A stretch of DNA of 64,000 nt from a bacterium (GTDB lineage: Bacteria; Arandabacterota; Arandabacteria; Arandabacterales; Arandabacteraceae): assembly GCA_029933125.1 (NCBI GenBank), contig JAOZOU010000002.1, positions 234,281 to 298,280 of the forward strand, read 5' to 3'. The notes under the pieces were generated by a model that was not told the DNA's origin, did not search any database, and was given only the letters and a program-made list of their open reading frames with translations. Positions within the stretch are counted from its first letter, which is position 1. Each line of letters starts with the position of its first letter. The position numbers and the translations under genes are program-made. Shown here in pieces: positions 43,231 to 50,517 of the stretch.

Positions 43231-43477
43231 CTTATCCTTTTGAGGGGAATAGGTATGGATGCGATAACCCCTGGGGGATAAGAATTGGGTGCCTTAGCAG
43301 ACAGTGTGGTGGGATTAGCTGCAGACAGCCGGCTGACTGTACCTTCCTGGCAGATGTTGGCCTGATGGTTTGACAAGATTGAAAAAGGAGGCGAGTGGGT
43401 GGGGCTGAGAGGTGTCCTAAGAGCAGACCTGTTTGGATTAGCGTCCACTTCAACTTTAGACAGGAGGGAGGATAGCC

Positions 43478-44842
43478 ATGAGCGACTACATAAGCGATGT
43501 TCTTGAGCACGTCGAGCAGAAAAACCCGGCTCAGCCGAAGTTCATCCAGGCAGTTAAGGAAGTCTTTGAATCGCTCAAGCCTGTATTCGAGAAGCATCCG
43601 GAGTACCGAAAAGCCAAGATTCTCGAGCGCATAGTTGAACCTGAAAGAATCCTCATCTTCAGAGTCCCATGGGAGGATGATAAGGGCGAGTACCACGTCA
43701 ACCGTGGTTTCAGGGTTGAGATGAATAGTGCCATCGGTCCATACAAGGGTGGGCTCCGCTTCCATCCAACCGTTGATCTTGGCACGCTCAAGTTTCTTGC
43801 CTTTGAACAGATCTTCAAGAACGCCCTGACAACTCTACCGATGGGTGCGGGCAAGGGTGGCTCGGATTTCGATCCCAAAGGTAAGTCAGATGCTGAGGTG
43901 AGGCGCTTCTGTGAATCGTTCATGATGGAGCTTTTCCGACACATCGGTCCAAACACGGATGTGCCCGCTGGCGACATCGGTGTTGGGGCGCGGGAGATTG
44001 GTTACCTTCTTGGAATGTATAAGAAGCTCAGGAACGAGTTTACAGGGGTGCTGACGGGTAAAGGAATCAACTGGGGTGGCAGTCTCATTCGTCCCGAGGC
44101 CACAGGCTACGGTGCTGTCTACTTCGCCGCCGAGATGCTTCAGACCCGTGGCGAGACACTTGAGGGCAAGGTAGCTCTGGTCTCTGGATCCGGAAGTGTA
44201 GCCCAGTATACTGTTGAGAAGCTTCTCGAGTTCGGTGCCAAGGTGGTTACCCTTTCTGATTCCAATGGCTATATCTACGATGAGGAAGGCATAACTCGTG
44301 AGAAGCTCGACTGGGTAACGGAGCTTAAGAATGTCAGGCGTGGTCGCATAAGGGAGTATGCGGACAAGTTTAAGAGTGCCGTGTACACACCGAGAGATGC
44401 TTCACTGGATCACAATCCGCTCTGGAACCACAAGGCACAACTGGCATTCCCGAGCGCAACTGAGAATGAGATCAATGGCAAGGATGCGGCCAACCTGGTG
44501 AAGAATGGTGTCTACGTTGTCACAGAGGGAGCCAACATGCCAACCACACCCGAAGGCATCAGGGTATTCCTCGATGTCGGCATCCTCTTCGGTCCAAGTA
44601 AGGCTGCTAATGCTGGCGGCGTGGCTGTCTCCGGTCTTGAGATGACACAGAATGCACTACACTACAGCTGGACGCGTGAGGAAGTTGACAGGAAACTCCG
44701 GGAGATCATGAAGAGCATCCATCGGCAGTGCTATGAGACTGCAGAAGCCTACGGTACCCCTGGCAACTATGTCAACGGTGCCAACATAGCGAGCTTCAGG
44801 AAAGTTGCTGATGCCATGCTCGATCTCGGACTCGTTGCCTAA
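43478..44842 (+). CDS. gdhA: glutamate dehydrogenase, hexameric NADP-type
   Basis: A 454-residue enzyme that interconverts 2-oxoglutarate plus ammonia and glutamate. Substrate-site motifs are YKGGLRFHP, LPMGAGKGGSDFDPKGKS with the catalytic lysine, and PAGDIGVGAREIGY. The nucleotide domain has VSGSGSVAQYTVEKLLE. N- and C-terminal sequences (PEYRKAKILERIVEPER, YVNGANIASFRKVADAM) are those of the ~450-residue bacterial GdhA family, usually NADPH-linked. The ATG at 43478 follows GGAGGGAGG. It is divergent from the glutamate-synthase-like operon and ends at a strong terminator hairpin. Confidence 0.96.
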   Translation: MSDYISDVLEHVEQKNPAQPKFIQAVKEVFESLKPVFEKHPEYRKAKILERIVEPERILIFRVPWEDDKGEYHVNRGFRVEMNSAIGPYKGGLRFHPTVDLGTLKFLAFEQIFKNALTTLPMGAGKGGSDFDPKGKSDAEVRRFCESFMMELFRHIGPNTDVPAGDIGVGAREIGYLLGMYKKLRNEFTGVLTGKGINWGGSLIRPEATGYGAVYFAAEMLQTRGETLEGKVALVSGSGSVAQYTVEKLLEFGAKVVTLSDSNGYIYDEEGITREKLDWVTELKNVRRGRIREYADKFKSAVYTPRDASLDHNPLWNHKAQLAFPSATENEINGKDAANLVKNGVYVVTEGANMPTTPEGIRVFLDVGILFGPSKAANAGGVAVSGLEMTQNALHYSWTREEVDRKLREIMKSIHRQCYETAEAYGTPGNYVNGANIASFRKVADAMLDLGLVA

Positions 44843-44851
44843 GCCGACACT

Positions 44852-44883
44852 GGGGCGTGCTGGTCTCGAAGGCACGCCCCTTT
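44852..44883 (+). terminator. intrinsic terminator after gdhA
   Basis: GGGGCGTGC (44852-44860) and GCACGCCCC (44872-44880) form a perfect nine-pair GC-rich stem with an 11-base loop, followed by TTT. It begins ten bases after the gdhA stop codon. The T run is short, so termination may be partial. Confidence 0.75.
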
Positions 44884-44932
44884 GGTGTATCCAGCACCAG
44901 CACCTCCGAAAGGCGAAGCCCGTAGTTTTGTG

Positions 44933-44961
44933 TTGACATCGAGGAGAGGCACGGCTTAGGT
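44933..44961 (+). promoter_or_regulatory. candidate promoter of the HU gene
   Basis: TTGACA at 44933-44938 has a perfect -35 sequence; TTAGGT at 44956-44961, 17 bases on, is a poor -10. It is placed ~30 bases before the HU start codon, after the gdhA terminator. Confidence 0.45.
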
Positions 44962-44991
44962 TGGAATAAGCCAAGAAGGAGGTGAGAAGCC

Positions 44992-45285
44992 TTGAACAAG
45001 CAGGAACTTATCGAGGCTGTCCAGGCAAGAACCAAGCTTGGACCGACTCAGGCCAAACGAGTTGTTGATGCTATTTTCAGTCCATCGCCGGAGAAGGGGA
45101 TCATTGCCTCAGTGCTCAATAAGGGTGAGAAGGTCGCTCTGGCTGGATTCGGGACATTTGAGGTTCGCCAAAGAAAGGCTCGGACAGGTAGAAATCCGCA
45201 AACCGGTGAGATTATCCAGATAGCCGCACGGCGATCGCCGGCATTTCATCCCGGCAAGACGCTAAAGGAAGAGATAAACAGGTAA
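44992..45285 (+). CDS. HU/IHF-family DNA-binding protein
   Basis: A 97-residue nucleoid protein. It starts MNKQELIEAVQARTKLGPTQA, contains GEKVALAGFGTFEVRQRKAR and the DNA-contact arm TGRNPQTGEIIQIAARRSPAF, then HPGKTLKEEIN. The proline at the arm tip (RNPQTG) is conserved. A small insertion (FSPSPEKGIIASVL) lengthens the second helix region compared with E. coli HU. The start is TTG at 44992 behind the very strong AAGGAGGTGA site. It stands between its own promoter and the redox operon. Confidence 0.94.
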   Translation: MNKQELIEAVQARTKLGPTQAKRVVDAIFSPSPEKGIIASVLNKGEKVALAGFGTFEVRQRKARTGRNPQTGEIIQIAARRSPAFHPGKTLKEEINR

Positions 45286-45341
45286 GGACTGAGACGGCGA
45301 CAAAGGGGAACCTAACAGTCTCTGGAACGTTTAACATTGTG

Positions 45342-46328
45342 ATGAAGCGCTGGGGTATATTTGGCTCTTGCATAGCTACCTTTCTCCTTATGACAGCCGA
45401 GCTACAGGCTGCTGTCGTCTTTGACAGAGAGGAAGCTGACATGGGCGTCATCTATCGGGATGAGCCCCAGCAGCTGGTATTCGAATTTGAGAATGATTCC
45501 GACGACACGCTTTACTTCGTTGATATCGAACCGTCGTGCGATTGCACCACAGCCGAGATCATTCCGGAGACAGTACCCCCTCACGCTAAGGGGAAGGTTG
45601 TAGTCTTCTTCGACCCTATGGGCTATGAGAATCGAGGGCATTTCACTGAATTCGTGCGATTGACCACAACCGATATGGAGACCCCTGAGGTCATGCTTAC
45701 CTTTGGAGCGGAGGTAGAGGTGGGTCCTGAGCCGGAGCCTCGTTCGCTGGCGTTCGGTACCTTGTGCAGAGGAGAGAGTGATACACTTCGTCTGACCGTG
45801 CATCTACCGCATGAGAAGCGCATTGACGTTCTCGATGCCTATTCAGATACGGCATGCATAGTTGTGGTCGATGCTGGTGCCGTAAGTGACTTGACTCACG
45901 ACTTCCTTGTCATAGCCACTAATACCGAAAGTTGCGGCAAGTTTGCAGGTTTTGTAACAATCCTGACATCTGACTCCCTGAGGAATGAGGTCAGGGTACC
46001 GGTGAGTGCCAGCTTTGCCGGGCATATACTCGCTGAGCCTGATGTTGTTGCCTTCGGTCCGACATTACCGGGAGCCTATGTAAGACAAAAGGTTAGAGTC
46101 TACGCGGTTGACGGGAGGAAGTTCAGCTTGCCCAAGGCAACCTGCACAATTGAACACCTGAGTCCAGAGATCACAAGACTTGATGATGGCACGTGTGAGA
46201 TAAGGCTTAAGGTCAAAGGGGATGCTCCCCAGGGTAGAGTCTCTGGCAAGCTCATCCTCGAGGCGGACTGTCCTGACGAACCGCCAATTGAGGTTGATAT
46301 CACTGGATATATCCGAAAGGCGAAATGA
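45342..46328 (+). CDS. periplasmic DUF1573 protein with Ig-like repeats
   Basis: A 328-residue exported protein. After a signal peptide (MKRWGIFGSCIATFLLMTAE) come three ASPM/SPD-2/Hydin-like beta domains. The first carries the DUF1573 core: FDREEADMGVIYRDEP, then IEPSCDCTTAEI, with the cysteine pair of this family. The function of DUF1573 proteins is not established; they often stand beside redox or thiol-related exported proteins. A GTG at 45339 adjoins the ATG chosen. The gene overlaps the rhodanese-fold gene by four bases and begins a six-gene run of exported or membrane redox proteins. Confidence 0.83.
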   Translation: MKRWGIFGSCIATFLLMTAELQAAVVFDREEADMGVIYRDEPQQLVFEFENDSDDTLYFVDIEPSCDCTTAEIIPETVPPHAKGKVVVFFDPMGYENRGHFTEFVRLTTTDMETPEVMLTFGAEVEVGPEPEPRSLAFGTLCRGESDTLRLTVHLPHEKRIDVLDAYSDTACIVVVDAGAVSDLTHDFLVIATNTESCGKFAGFVTILTSDSLRNEVRVPVSASFAGHILAEPDVVAFGPTLPGAYVRQKVRVYAVDGRKFSLPKATCTIEHLSPEITRLDDGTCEIRLKVKGDAPQGRVSGKLILEADCPDEPPIEVDITGYIRKAK

Positions 46329-46795
46329 GGAGACATCTGGCGAATACAATTAGAGAAGCGCTCATAGTTACGGTTATCGCCGCTGTGGTTGGCATTGGGG
46401 TCAATGCTATCCGGGACGACGGTATCCCTCTGGTAGCCTCACCTGAAGATTTCAGGGTTTCGACCAAGGCAGAGTTGATGCACATCGAGGACGCCAAGAA
46501 ACTCTTTGATGAAGGTGCTGCTGTCTTTGTCGACGCACGCTCGGCGGAGGTTTTCTCACGCAAGCATATTGAGGGTGCAATCAACATTGAGCCTACTGGC
46601 AATCTTGATGATTTCAGATGGCTTGCAGAGACGGATGCCTACATCATTACCTATGCTTCACGTGAGACTCAGCGACAGGCTGGCGTTGTTGCCGATCGGC
46701 TGATTGATATGGGTTGCAGCAGGGTCTATGTGCTTCGGGGTGGACTTGAGGCATGGCTTGAAGCAGAACTACCAACTGGCGAACAGGAGAACTGA
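46325..46795 (+). CDS. membrane-anchored rhodanese-fold protein lacking the active-site cysteine
   Basis: A 156-residue protein: one N-terminal helix (ALIVTVIAAVVGIGVNAI) then a rhodanese domain (residues ~45-150). FVDARSAEVFSRKHIEGAINI and MGCSRVYVLRGGLEAWLEA are typical. At the active-site loop, where sulphurtransferases have Tyr-Cys-Arg, the sequence is ITYASRETQRQAG, so the sulphur-carrying cysteine is missing. It probably binds a partner or anion rather than transferring sulphur. It overlaps the DUF1573 gene and ends just before the MauE-like gene. Confidence 0.86.
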   Translation: MRRHLANTIREALIVTVIAAVVGIGVNAIRDDGIPLVASPEDFRVSTKAELMHIEDAKKLFDEGAAVFVDARSAEVFSRKHIEGAINIEPTGNLDDFRWLAETDAYIITYASRETQRQAGVVADRLIDMGCSRVYVLRGGLEAWLEAELPTGEQEN

Positions 46796-46796
46796 G

Positions 46797-47252
46797 ATGG
46801 ACCCTATCTCGAAGATCATCTCCAATCGCTTTGTCTTTCTGGCAATTCGGATTGTGCTTGGTGTTGTCTTCATCTGGGCTTCGATCGATAAGATTGCCCA
46901 TCCTGCTGGATTTGCCGAGGCGATTTACAACTACAGAATGCTCCCCTACTGGACGATCAATCTCATGGCGATTATGATGCCCTGGCTTGAGCTTTTCTGT
47001 GGCATCCTCTTGATAGTTGGGGTGCTGTGGCGGGGAAGTGCTTTTATGATAGGGGTGCTACTGGCGGTTTTCATCGTCGCCCTTTCGAGCGCGCTCATTC
47101 GGGGACTTGACATAAGCTGTGGTTGTTTTACGGTTGATGGTGGCCATGGAGTCGCTGTAGACCTACTCGTTCGCGACATACTGATGATCATTGGGGTGGG
47201 GATTCTACTTGCCAATCCAAAGGGACAATTGGTCTTAATAGACCGCGATTGA
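46797..47252 (+). CDS. MauE/DoxX-family membrane protein
   Basis: A 151-residue four-helix membrane protein: VFLAIRIVLGVVFIWASIDKIAHPAGFAE is the DoxX/MauE opening, with a second helix around MPWLELFCGILLIVGVL. A Cys pair, SCGCF, lies in a loop before the last helix; MauE and VKOR-like relatives use such cysteines in thiol oxidation, so disulphide exchange is possible. The ATG at 46797 was chosen by homology at the start; a longer frame from 46704 overlaps the rhodanese gene. The promoter of the selenoprotein gene begins at its stop codon. Confidence 0.85.
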   Translation: MDPISKIISNRFVFLAIRIVLGVVFIWASIDKIAHPAGFAEAIYNYRMLPYWTINLMAIMMPWLELFCGILLIVGVLWRGSAFMIGVLLAVFIVALSSALIRGLDISCGCFTVDGGHGVAVDLLVRDILMIIGVGILLANPKGQLVLIDRD

Positions 47253-47277
47253 CACAATGGGTTAGGCTTGCTACAAT
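47249..47277 (+). promoter_or_regulatory. near-consensus sigma-70 promoter of the selenoprotein gene
   Basis: TTGACA at 47249-47254, 17 bases, then TACAAT at 47272-47277. The transcript would start ~34 bases before the ATG at 47318, whose ribosome site is AGGAGGGG. The selenoprotein and following genes can thus be expressed more strongly than the upstream part of the operon. Confidence 0.8.
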
Positions 47278-47317
47278 AAAGTGCTAAGTGATGTTTTGAT
47301 CGAGCAGGAGGGGAACT

Positions 47318-48682
47318 ATGAGGTGGTTGAGTGTCGGCGTTGTGCTTGCCCTGCTTCTTATCTTACTTCTGGGAACAACGGCCAGTCAAGAGACCAAGCG
47401 CATCATGTTTGCTATAACGGCAAATACTGAGGGCGAGCTCAATCCATGTGGCTGACATGCCAAGGATAAGGGTGGTCTGGCCCGGCGGGCTGGCTTCATT
47501 GATTCGCTAAGAGAAGTTCATGATAACTTAGTCGTTGCGGACGTCGGTGACTTCTTCGGTAATCGTGTACCCAGGCAGGAGAGAACGCGAAGCAAAGTAG
47601 TCGTTGACTACATGCGAACGGTCAAGTATGACGTTGTCACGGTCGGTGAGCGTGAGCTTAACTATGGACTTGACTTTCTCCTCGAGGAGATCAAGCAGGG
47701 TAAGCTTAACGTTGTCTGTGCCAATCTATACAAGGGCAGTGATAGTACACTCCTCTTTAAGCCTTATCTGATTAAGGATGTGGGTGGTACACGCCTTGCT
47801 TTTATCGGGTTGCTGGATAATGACCCTAGGAAGGTTGGCGTGTTTCAGGAGTTGGAAAATCTCTACGTGACCAATTATGTTGAAGCTGCCAAGAAGTATC
47901 TTCCTGAGCTTGAGTCAAAAGCAGACCTTGTTGTTGCCTTGGCTCACATTGGTCTTGCCAATGCCCGCGAGCTTGCCAAGCAGGTGCCTGACCTGGATGT
48001 CATCCTTGTAGGTCATGGTGGTGATCGCACCTCAATGCCTCAGAAGGTTGGCGAGACCATCATCATGAAACCTGGAAGCAAGAGCAGTTCAATCGGAACT
48101 ATGGTTCTCGCTCTTGACGACGCTAACAACATAATAGCATTCGATGGTTCATCTCATACGCTCAAGAAGAAAGGCAGGACTAACAAGAAAGTTGATCGCT
48201 TTGTCACTGCCTGTGAAGAGCGCGAGAAACAGCGTGAGCGTCTGCTTGCCAAACGCAAGTACAAGTTCCCATCTATTCCAAAAAGACCTGAGGTTCTTGC
48301 AGCAAATGGTTATCTGGGCTGGGAAACCTGTAAGATCTGCCATCCCAAGATCTACGAGCGATGGCTTGAACTTCCTCATGCTAAGGCATTTGCAACCTTG
48401 GCTAAGGATGATAAGTGGAATGATCCTGCCTGCCTGCCATGTCATACGACTGGCTATGAGATAGAGGCTAAGAAGGATTCCACAGATGTAAGACCTGAGA
48501 TGTGGAATGTTCAGTGCGAGGCCTGCCATGGCATGGGAACAAAGCATCGCCGGGATGGCTCGATGCGCCTGGTGCCAGAGAGTGTTTGCCGAAGATGCCA
48601 TACGCCAAAGTGGAGTCCCAACTGGAACTATGAAGAAGCGCTCAAGAAGATTGATCACGGCAAGGACGAGGTCACAGATTGA
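47318..48682 (+). CDS. selenocysteine-containing phosphoesterase-like tetrahaem cytochrome c
   Basis: A 454-residue exported protein read through an in-frame TGA (47453-47455, residue 46). A signal helix (residues 4-22) precedes a 5'-nucleotidase/metallophosphatase-like domain (residues ~28-280). The TGA sits in NPCG-U-HAKDKGGLARRAG; relatives have CGC before GGLARR, so a cysteine is replaced by selenocysteine. The C-terminal ~130 residues carry four haem-c motifs, CKICH, CLPCH, CEACH and CRRCH. Without readthrough only a 45-residue peptide would be made, yet 409 well-conserved codons follow. The usual phosphatase Asp-x-His opening is altered (ITANTEGEL), so phosphatase activity is doubtful. 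I infer a periplasmic selenium-dependent oxidoreductase feeding or draining haems. Confidence 0.88.
47456..47494 (+). promoter_or_regulatory. probable SECIS element of the selenoprotein gene
   Basis: Immediately after the TGA, GGTCT (47474-47478) begins 18 bases downstream, exactly where GGUCU forms the SelB-binding apical loop of the E. coli fdhF SECIS. GGG (47470-47472) can pair with CCC (47481-47483) around it, and GCC near 47459 with GGC near 47492. The stem is short and bulged, but the loop sequence and position match well. Confidence 0.65.
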
Positions 48683-48789
48683 CAAGATTTAGGATCATCC
48701 TTCTCTTCGCCTTCTTTGCTGTACTCATTCTTATTGGCATCTACCTTGACGAGATCATGGATATTTACTCCAACGGGCGGTTCCTCTGA
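48679..48789 (+). CDS. 36-residue single-helix membrane peptide
   Basis: A short frame from TTG at 48679, overlapping the cytochrome stop codon (TTGA), to TGA at 48789. It encodes MTRFRIILLFAFFAVLILIG, then a short tail ending YSNGRFL. One transmembrane helix with a basic N terminus is evident. The coupled start, the good hydrophobic pattern and the position between a cytochrome and a membrane iron-sulphur protein suggest a small subunit or assembly peptide. I know of no named family, so confidence is moderate. Confidence 0.55.
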   Translation: MTRFRIILLFAFFAVLILIGIYLDEIMDIYSNGRFL

Positions 48790-48830
48790 CTATCTTGCAT
48801 AGGAATCGGGTGATTCCTCCGTGAGTGAGC

Positions 48831-49649
48831 ATGAAGCGAAGACTATGGCAAACAGCATCTACAATACTCAATAACGCCTTCCTGCCTGGCTACATAAACA
48901 TCACTATCTATCAGGGTTTTCTCAAAGGCTACTGCACTCCAACCCTAAATTGTTACGCATGTCCTGGTGCCTTTACCTCATGTCCGATTGGAACACTTCA
49001 GCATTTCGCAGGTCGGCATCAATTTCCTTTCTTCCTTTTAGGATTCCTGGGGCTTGTGGGAGCAGGAGTGGGAAGGATGGCATGTGGCTGGCTGTGCCCC
49101 TTCGGATTTCTCCAGGACATGATCAAGAAGATCTCGCGCAGGGTTGTTGGTCTTCCTCACTGGATGACCTATCTCAAGTATGTTTCACTGGTTGGTCTTG
49201 TCATCTTGTTGCCGTGGTTTCTCATGGATCCCTGGTTCTCAAAACTCTGTCCCGCCGGTGGAGTTGAAGGGGCGATCCCCTGGGCGGCAGCAGGCAGTTC
49301 GCGTTCACCTGATTTAGCAGGTCTGGATGTTCGATCGATGATAGGCTGGCTTTTCTGGACGAAGATGACAATTCTGGCAGCATTTCTTGGAGCAATGGTT
49401 GTCATCAAGCGACCTTTCTGCAGAACCTTCTGCCCGCTCGGCGCGATTTTTTCACTTTTCAATCGCATAAGCCTGGTCAGGATGCATTACGACAAGACCA
49501 AGTGTGACAACTGCGGTCTGTGCAATCGGCTTTGTCCTGTTGACCTCGATGTCGTAAGGCAACTCGATTCACCTGAGTGTATCAAGTGCCTTGAATGCAC
49601 TAAGTGTCCCAGACACGCGATTACGGTGACTGTAGGCTATGGTTCCTAA
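48831..49649 (+). CDS. NapH/MauN-like polyferredoxin membrane protein
   Basis: A 272-residue inner-membrane protein with about five helices. Two paired cysteine motifs, ACGWLCPFGFLQD and CRTFCPLGAIF, are those of the NapH/NosR/CcoG family, and an extra CTPTLNCYACPG near the N terminus marks the subgroup found with multihaem cytochromes. The C terminus holds two [4Fe-4S] motifs, CDNCGLCNRLCP and CIKCLECTKCP. It would carry electrons between the quinone pool or cytoplasmic side and periplasmic cytochromes, here most likely the selenocysteine cytochrome. The ATG at 48831 is preferred to the GTG at 48825. Confidence 0.92.
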   Translation: MKRRLWQTASTILNNAFLPGYINITIYQGFLKGYCTPTLNCYACPGAFTSCPIGTLQHFAGRHQFPFFLLGFLGLVGAGVGRMACGWLCPFGFLQDMIKKISRRVVGLPHWMTYLKYVSLVGLVILLPWFLMDPWFSKLCPAGGVEGAIPWAAAGSSRSPDLAGLDVRSMIGWLFWTKMTILAAFLGAMVVIKRPFCRTFCPLGAIFSLFNRISLVRMHYDKTKCDNCGLCNRLCPVDLDVVRQLDSPECIKCLECTKCPRHAITVTVGYGS

Positions 49650-49651
49650 CA

Positions 49652-50404
49652 ATGACATCGCTTGCCGATCGACTTAGCGATTTCAATCTCGATGTGGATT
49701 CTCTTGTTGTGGTTCTTACTGGCGCAGGTATTTCTGCTGAAAGCGGGGTTCCCACCTTCAGGGGCAAGGACGGACTATGGAAAACATACAGGGCTCAGGA
49801 TCTGGCAACACCTGAGGCTTTTGAACGCGATCCAAAGACAGTCTGGGAATGGTACGACTATCGCCGTCAGATAGTTGCTACCAAGCGACCCAATCCCGCT
49901 CACGTAGCCCTGGCTGAGCTTGATGAGAAAATCCCCCACTTTCAGCTTATCACTCAGAATGTTGACGGATTGCATCTTGAAGCCGGTGCGCGAAGGGTCA
50001 TTGAACTTCACGGAAATCTCTTCAGGGTTCGGTGCACGGCCGAAGGCACCGTCTTTGAAGATCGGGAAGTACCGCTTAAGGAGATTCCTCCTCACTGCAG
50101 ATGCGGAGCCCTTTTGAGACCCGATGTCGTCTGGTTCGGTGAACCAATACCACACGATCTTCTCGAAAGATCGTTTGAAGCCTGTCGCCACGCAAGTCTC
50201 ATGCTTGTTGTTGGAACCTCAGCAGTCGTTCAGCCAGCTGCCTCGATGCCACTTCTTGCCAGACAGGCTGGTGCGCCTGTTGTCGAGATAAACCCCGAGG
50301 AAACACCGATCACACCCTTTGCTGATATCTCTCTCCGTGGTAGGGCTGGCGAGATAGTTCCCGAGTTGGCGACCTCACTGCTTGATGTCCTAGGGGTTGG
50401 ATGA
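49652..50404 (+). CDS. cobB: NAD-dependent protein deacylase (sirtuin, CobB type)
   Basis: A 250-residue sirtuin that removes acyl groups from lysine using NAD+. GAGISAESGVPTFRG, TQNVDGLH and ELHGNL with the catalytic His are intact. A Tyr-x-x-Arg pair (WYDYRRQ) as in SIRT5 and E. coli CobB predicts activity on succinyl or malonyl lysine. The zinc knuckle is atypical: one Cys in the first half and HCRC in the second, as in E. coli CobB. The ATG at 49652 lies two bases after the iron-sulphur gene's stop. A terminator follows. Cotranscription with the redox operon is likely, but a functional link is not evident. Confidence 0.93.
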   Translation: MTSLADRLSDFNLDVDSLVVVLTGAGISAESGVPTFRGKDGLWKTYRAQDLATPEAFERDPKTVWEWYDYRRQIVATKRPNPAHVALAELDEKIPHFQLITQNVDGLHLEAGARRVIELHGNLFRVRCTAEGTVFEDREVPLKEIPPHCRCGALLRPDVVWFGEPIPHDLLERSFEACRHASLMLVVGTSAVVQPAASMPLLARQAGAPVVEINPEETPITPFADISLRGRAGEIVPELATSLLDVLGVG

Positions 50405-50412
50405 TCTTTTCC

Positions 50413-50434
50413 GAAGGCTTACCAAGCCTTCTTT
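50413..50434 (+). terminator. intrinsic terminator after the sirtuin gene
   Basis: GAAGGCTT (50413-50420) pairs perfectly with AAGCCTTC (50424-50431) around ACC, followed by TTT. It separates the redox/sirtuin operon from the glucan locus. Confidence 0.72.
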
Positions 50435-50453
50435 GAATCAACCTAAATGGTTG

Positions 50454-50482
50454 TTGACGCTGTCTTTCGACATTGTTAGACT
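50454..50482 (+). promoter_or_regulatory. sigma-70-type promoter of the glucan-binding locus
   Basis: TTGACG at 50454-50459 and TAGACT at 50477-50482 are 17 bases apart. Transcription would start near 50489, ~30 bases before the ATG at 50518. It directly follows the sirtuin terminator, and I see no other promoter before the window end, so one long operon is possible. Confidence 0.65.
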
Positions 50483-50517
50483 CCATGCAAGGAGGATACC
50501 TTCAAGGGAGTACATTG

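Larger units (their letters stand above)
42974..43477. other. 504-base divergent regulatory region between the nuoE-like gene and gdhA
   Basis: No gene is supported here. It contains two copies of a ~43-base block with minus-strand TTGACA elements (listed separately) on the nuoE side. On the gdhA side there is a near-perfect 18-base dyad, CAGACAGCC/GGCTGACTG, at 43322-43339, with a further GCAGACAG copy at 43297-43304 and GCAGACCTG further down. These are plausible operator sites for nitrogen control of both transcription units. I could not find a convincing -10/-35 pair for gdhA. Confidence 0.5.

Noticed and set aside
43352-43368. TGGCAG...TTGGC resembling a sigma-54 site before gdhA
   Set aside because: The GG-to-GC spacing is one base short and the -24 box is imperfect.
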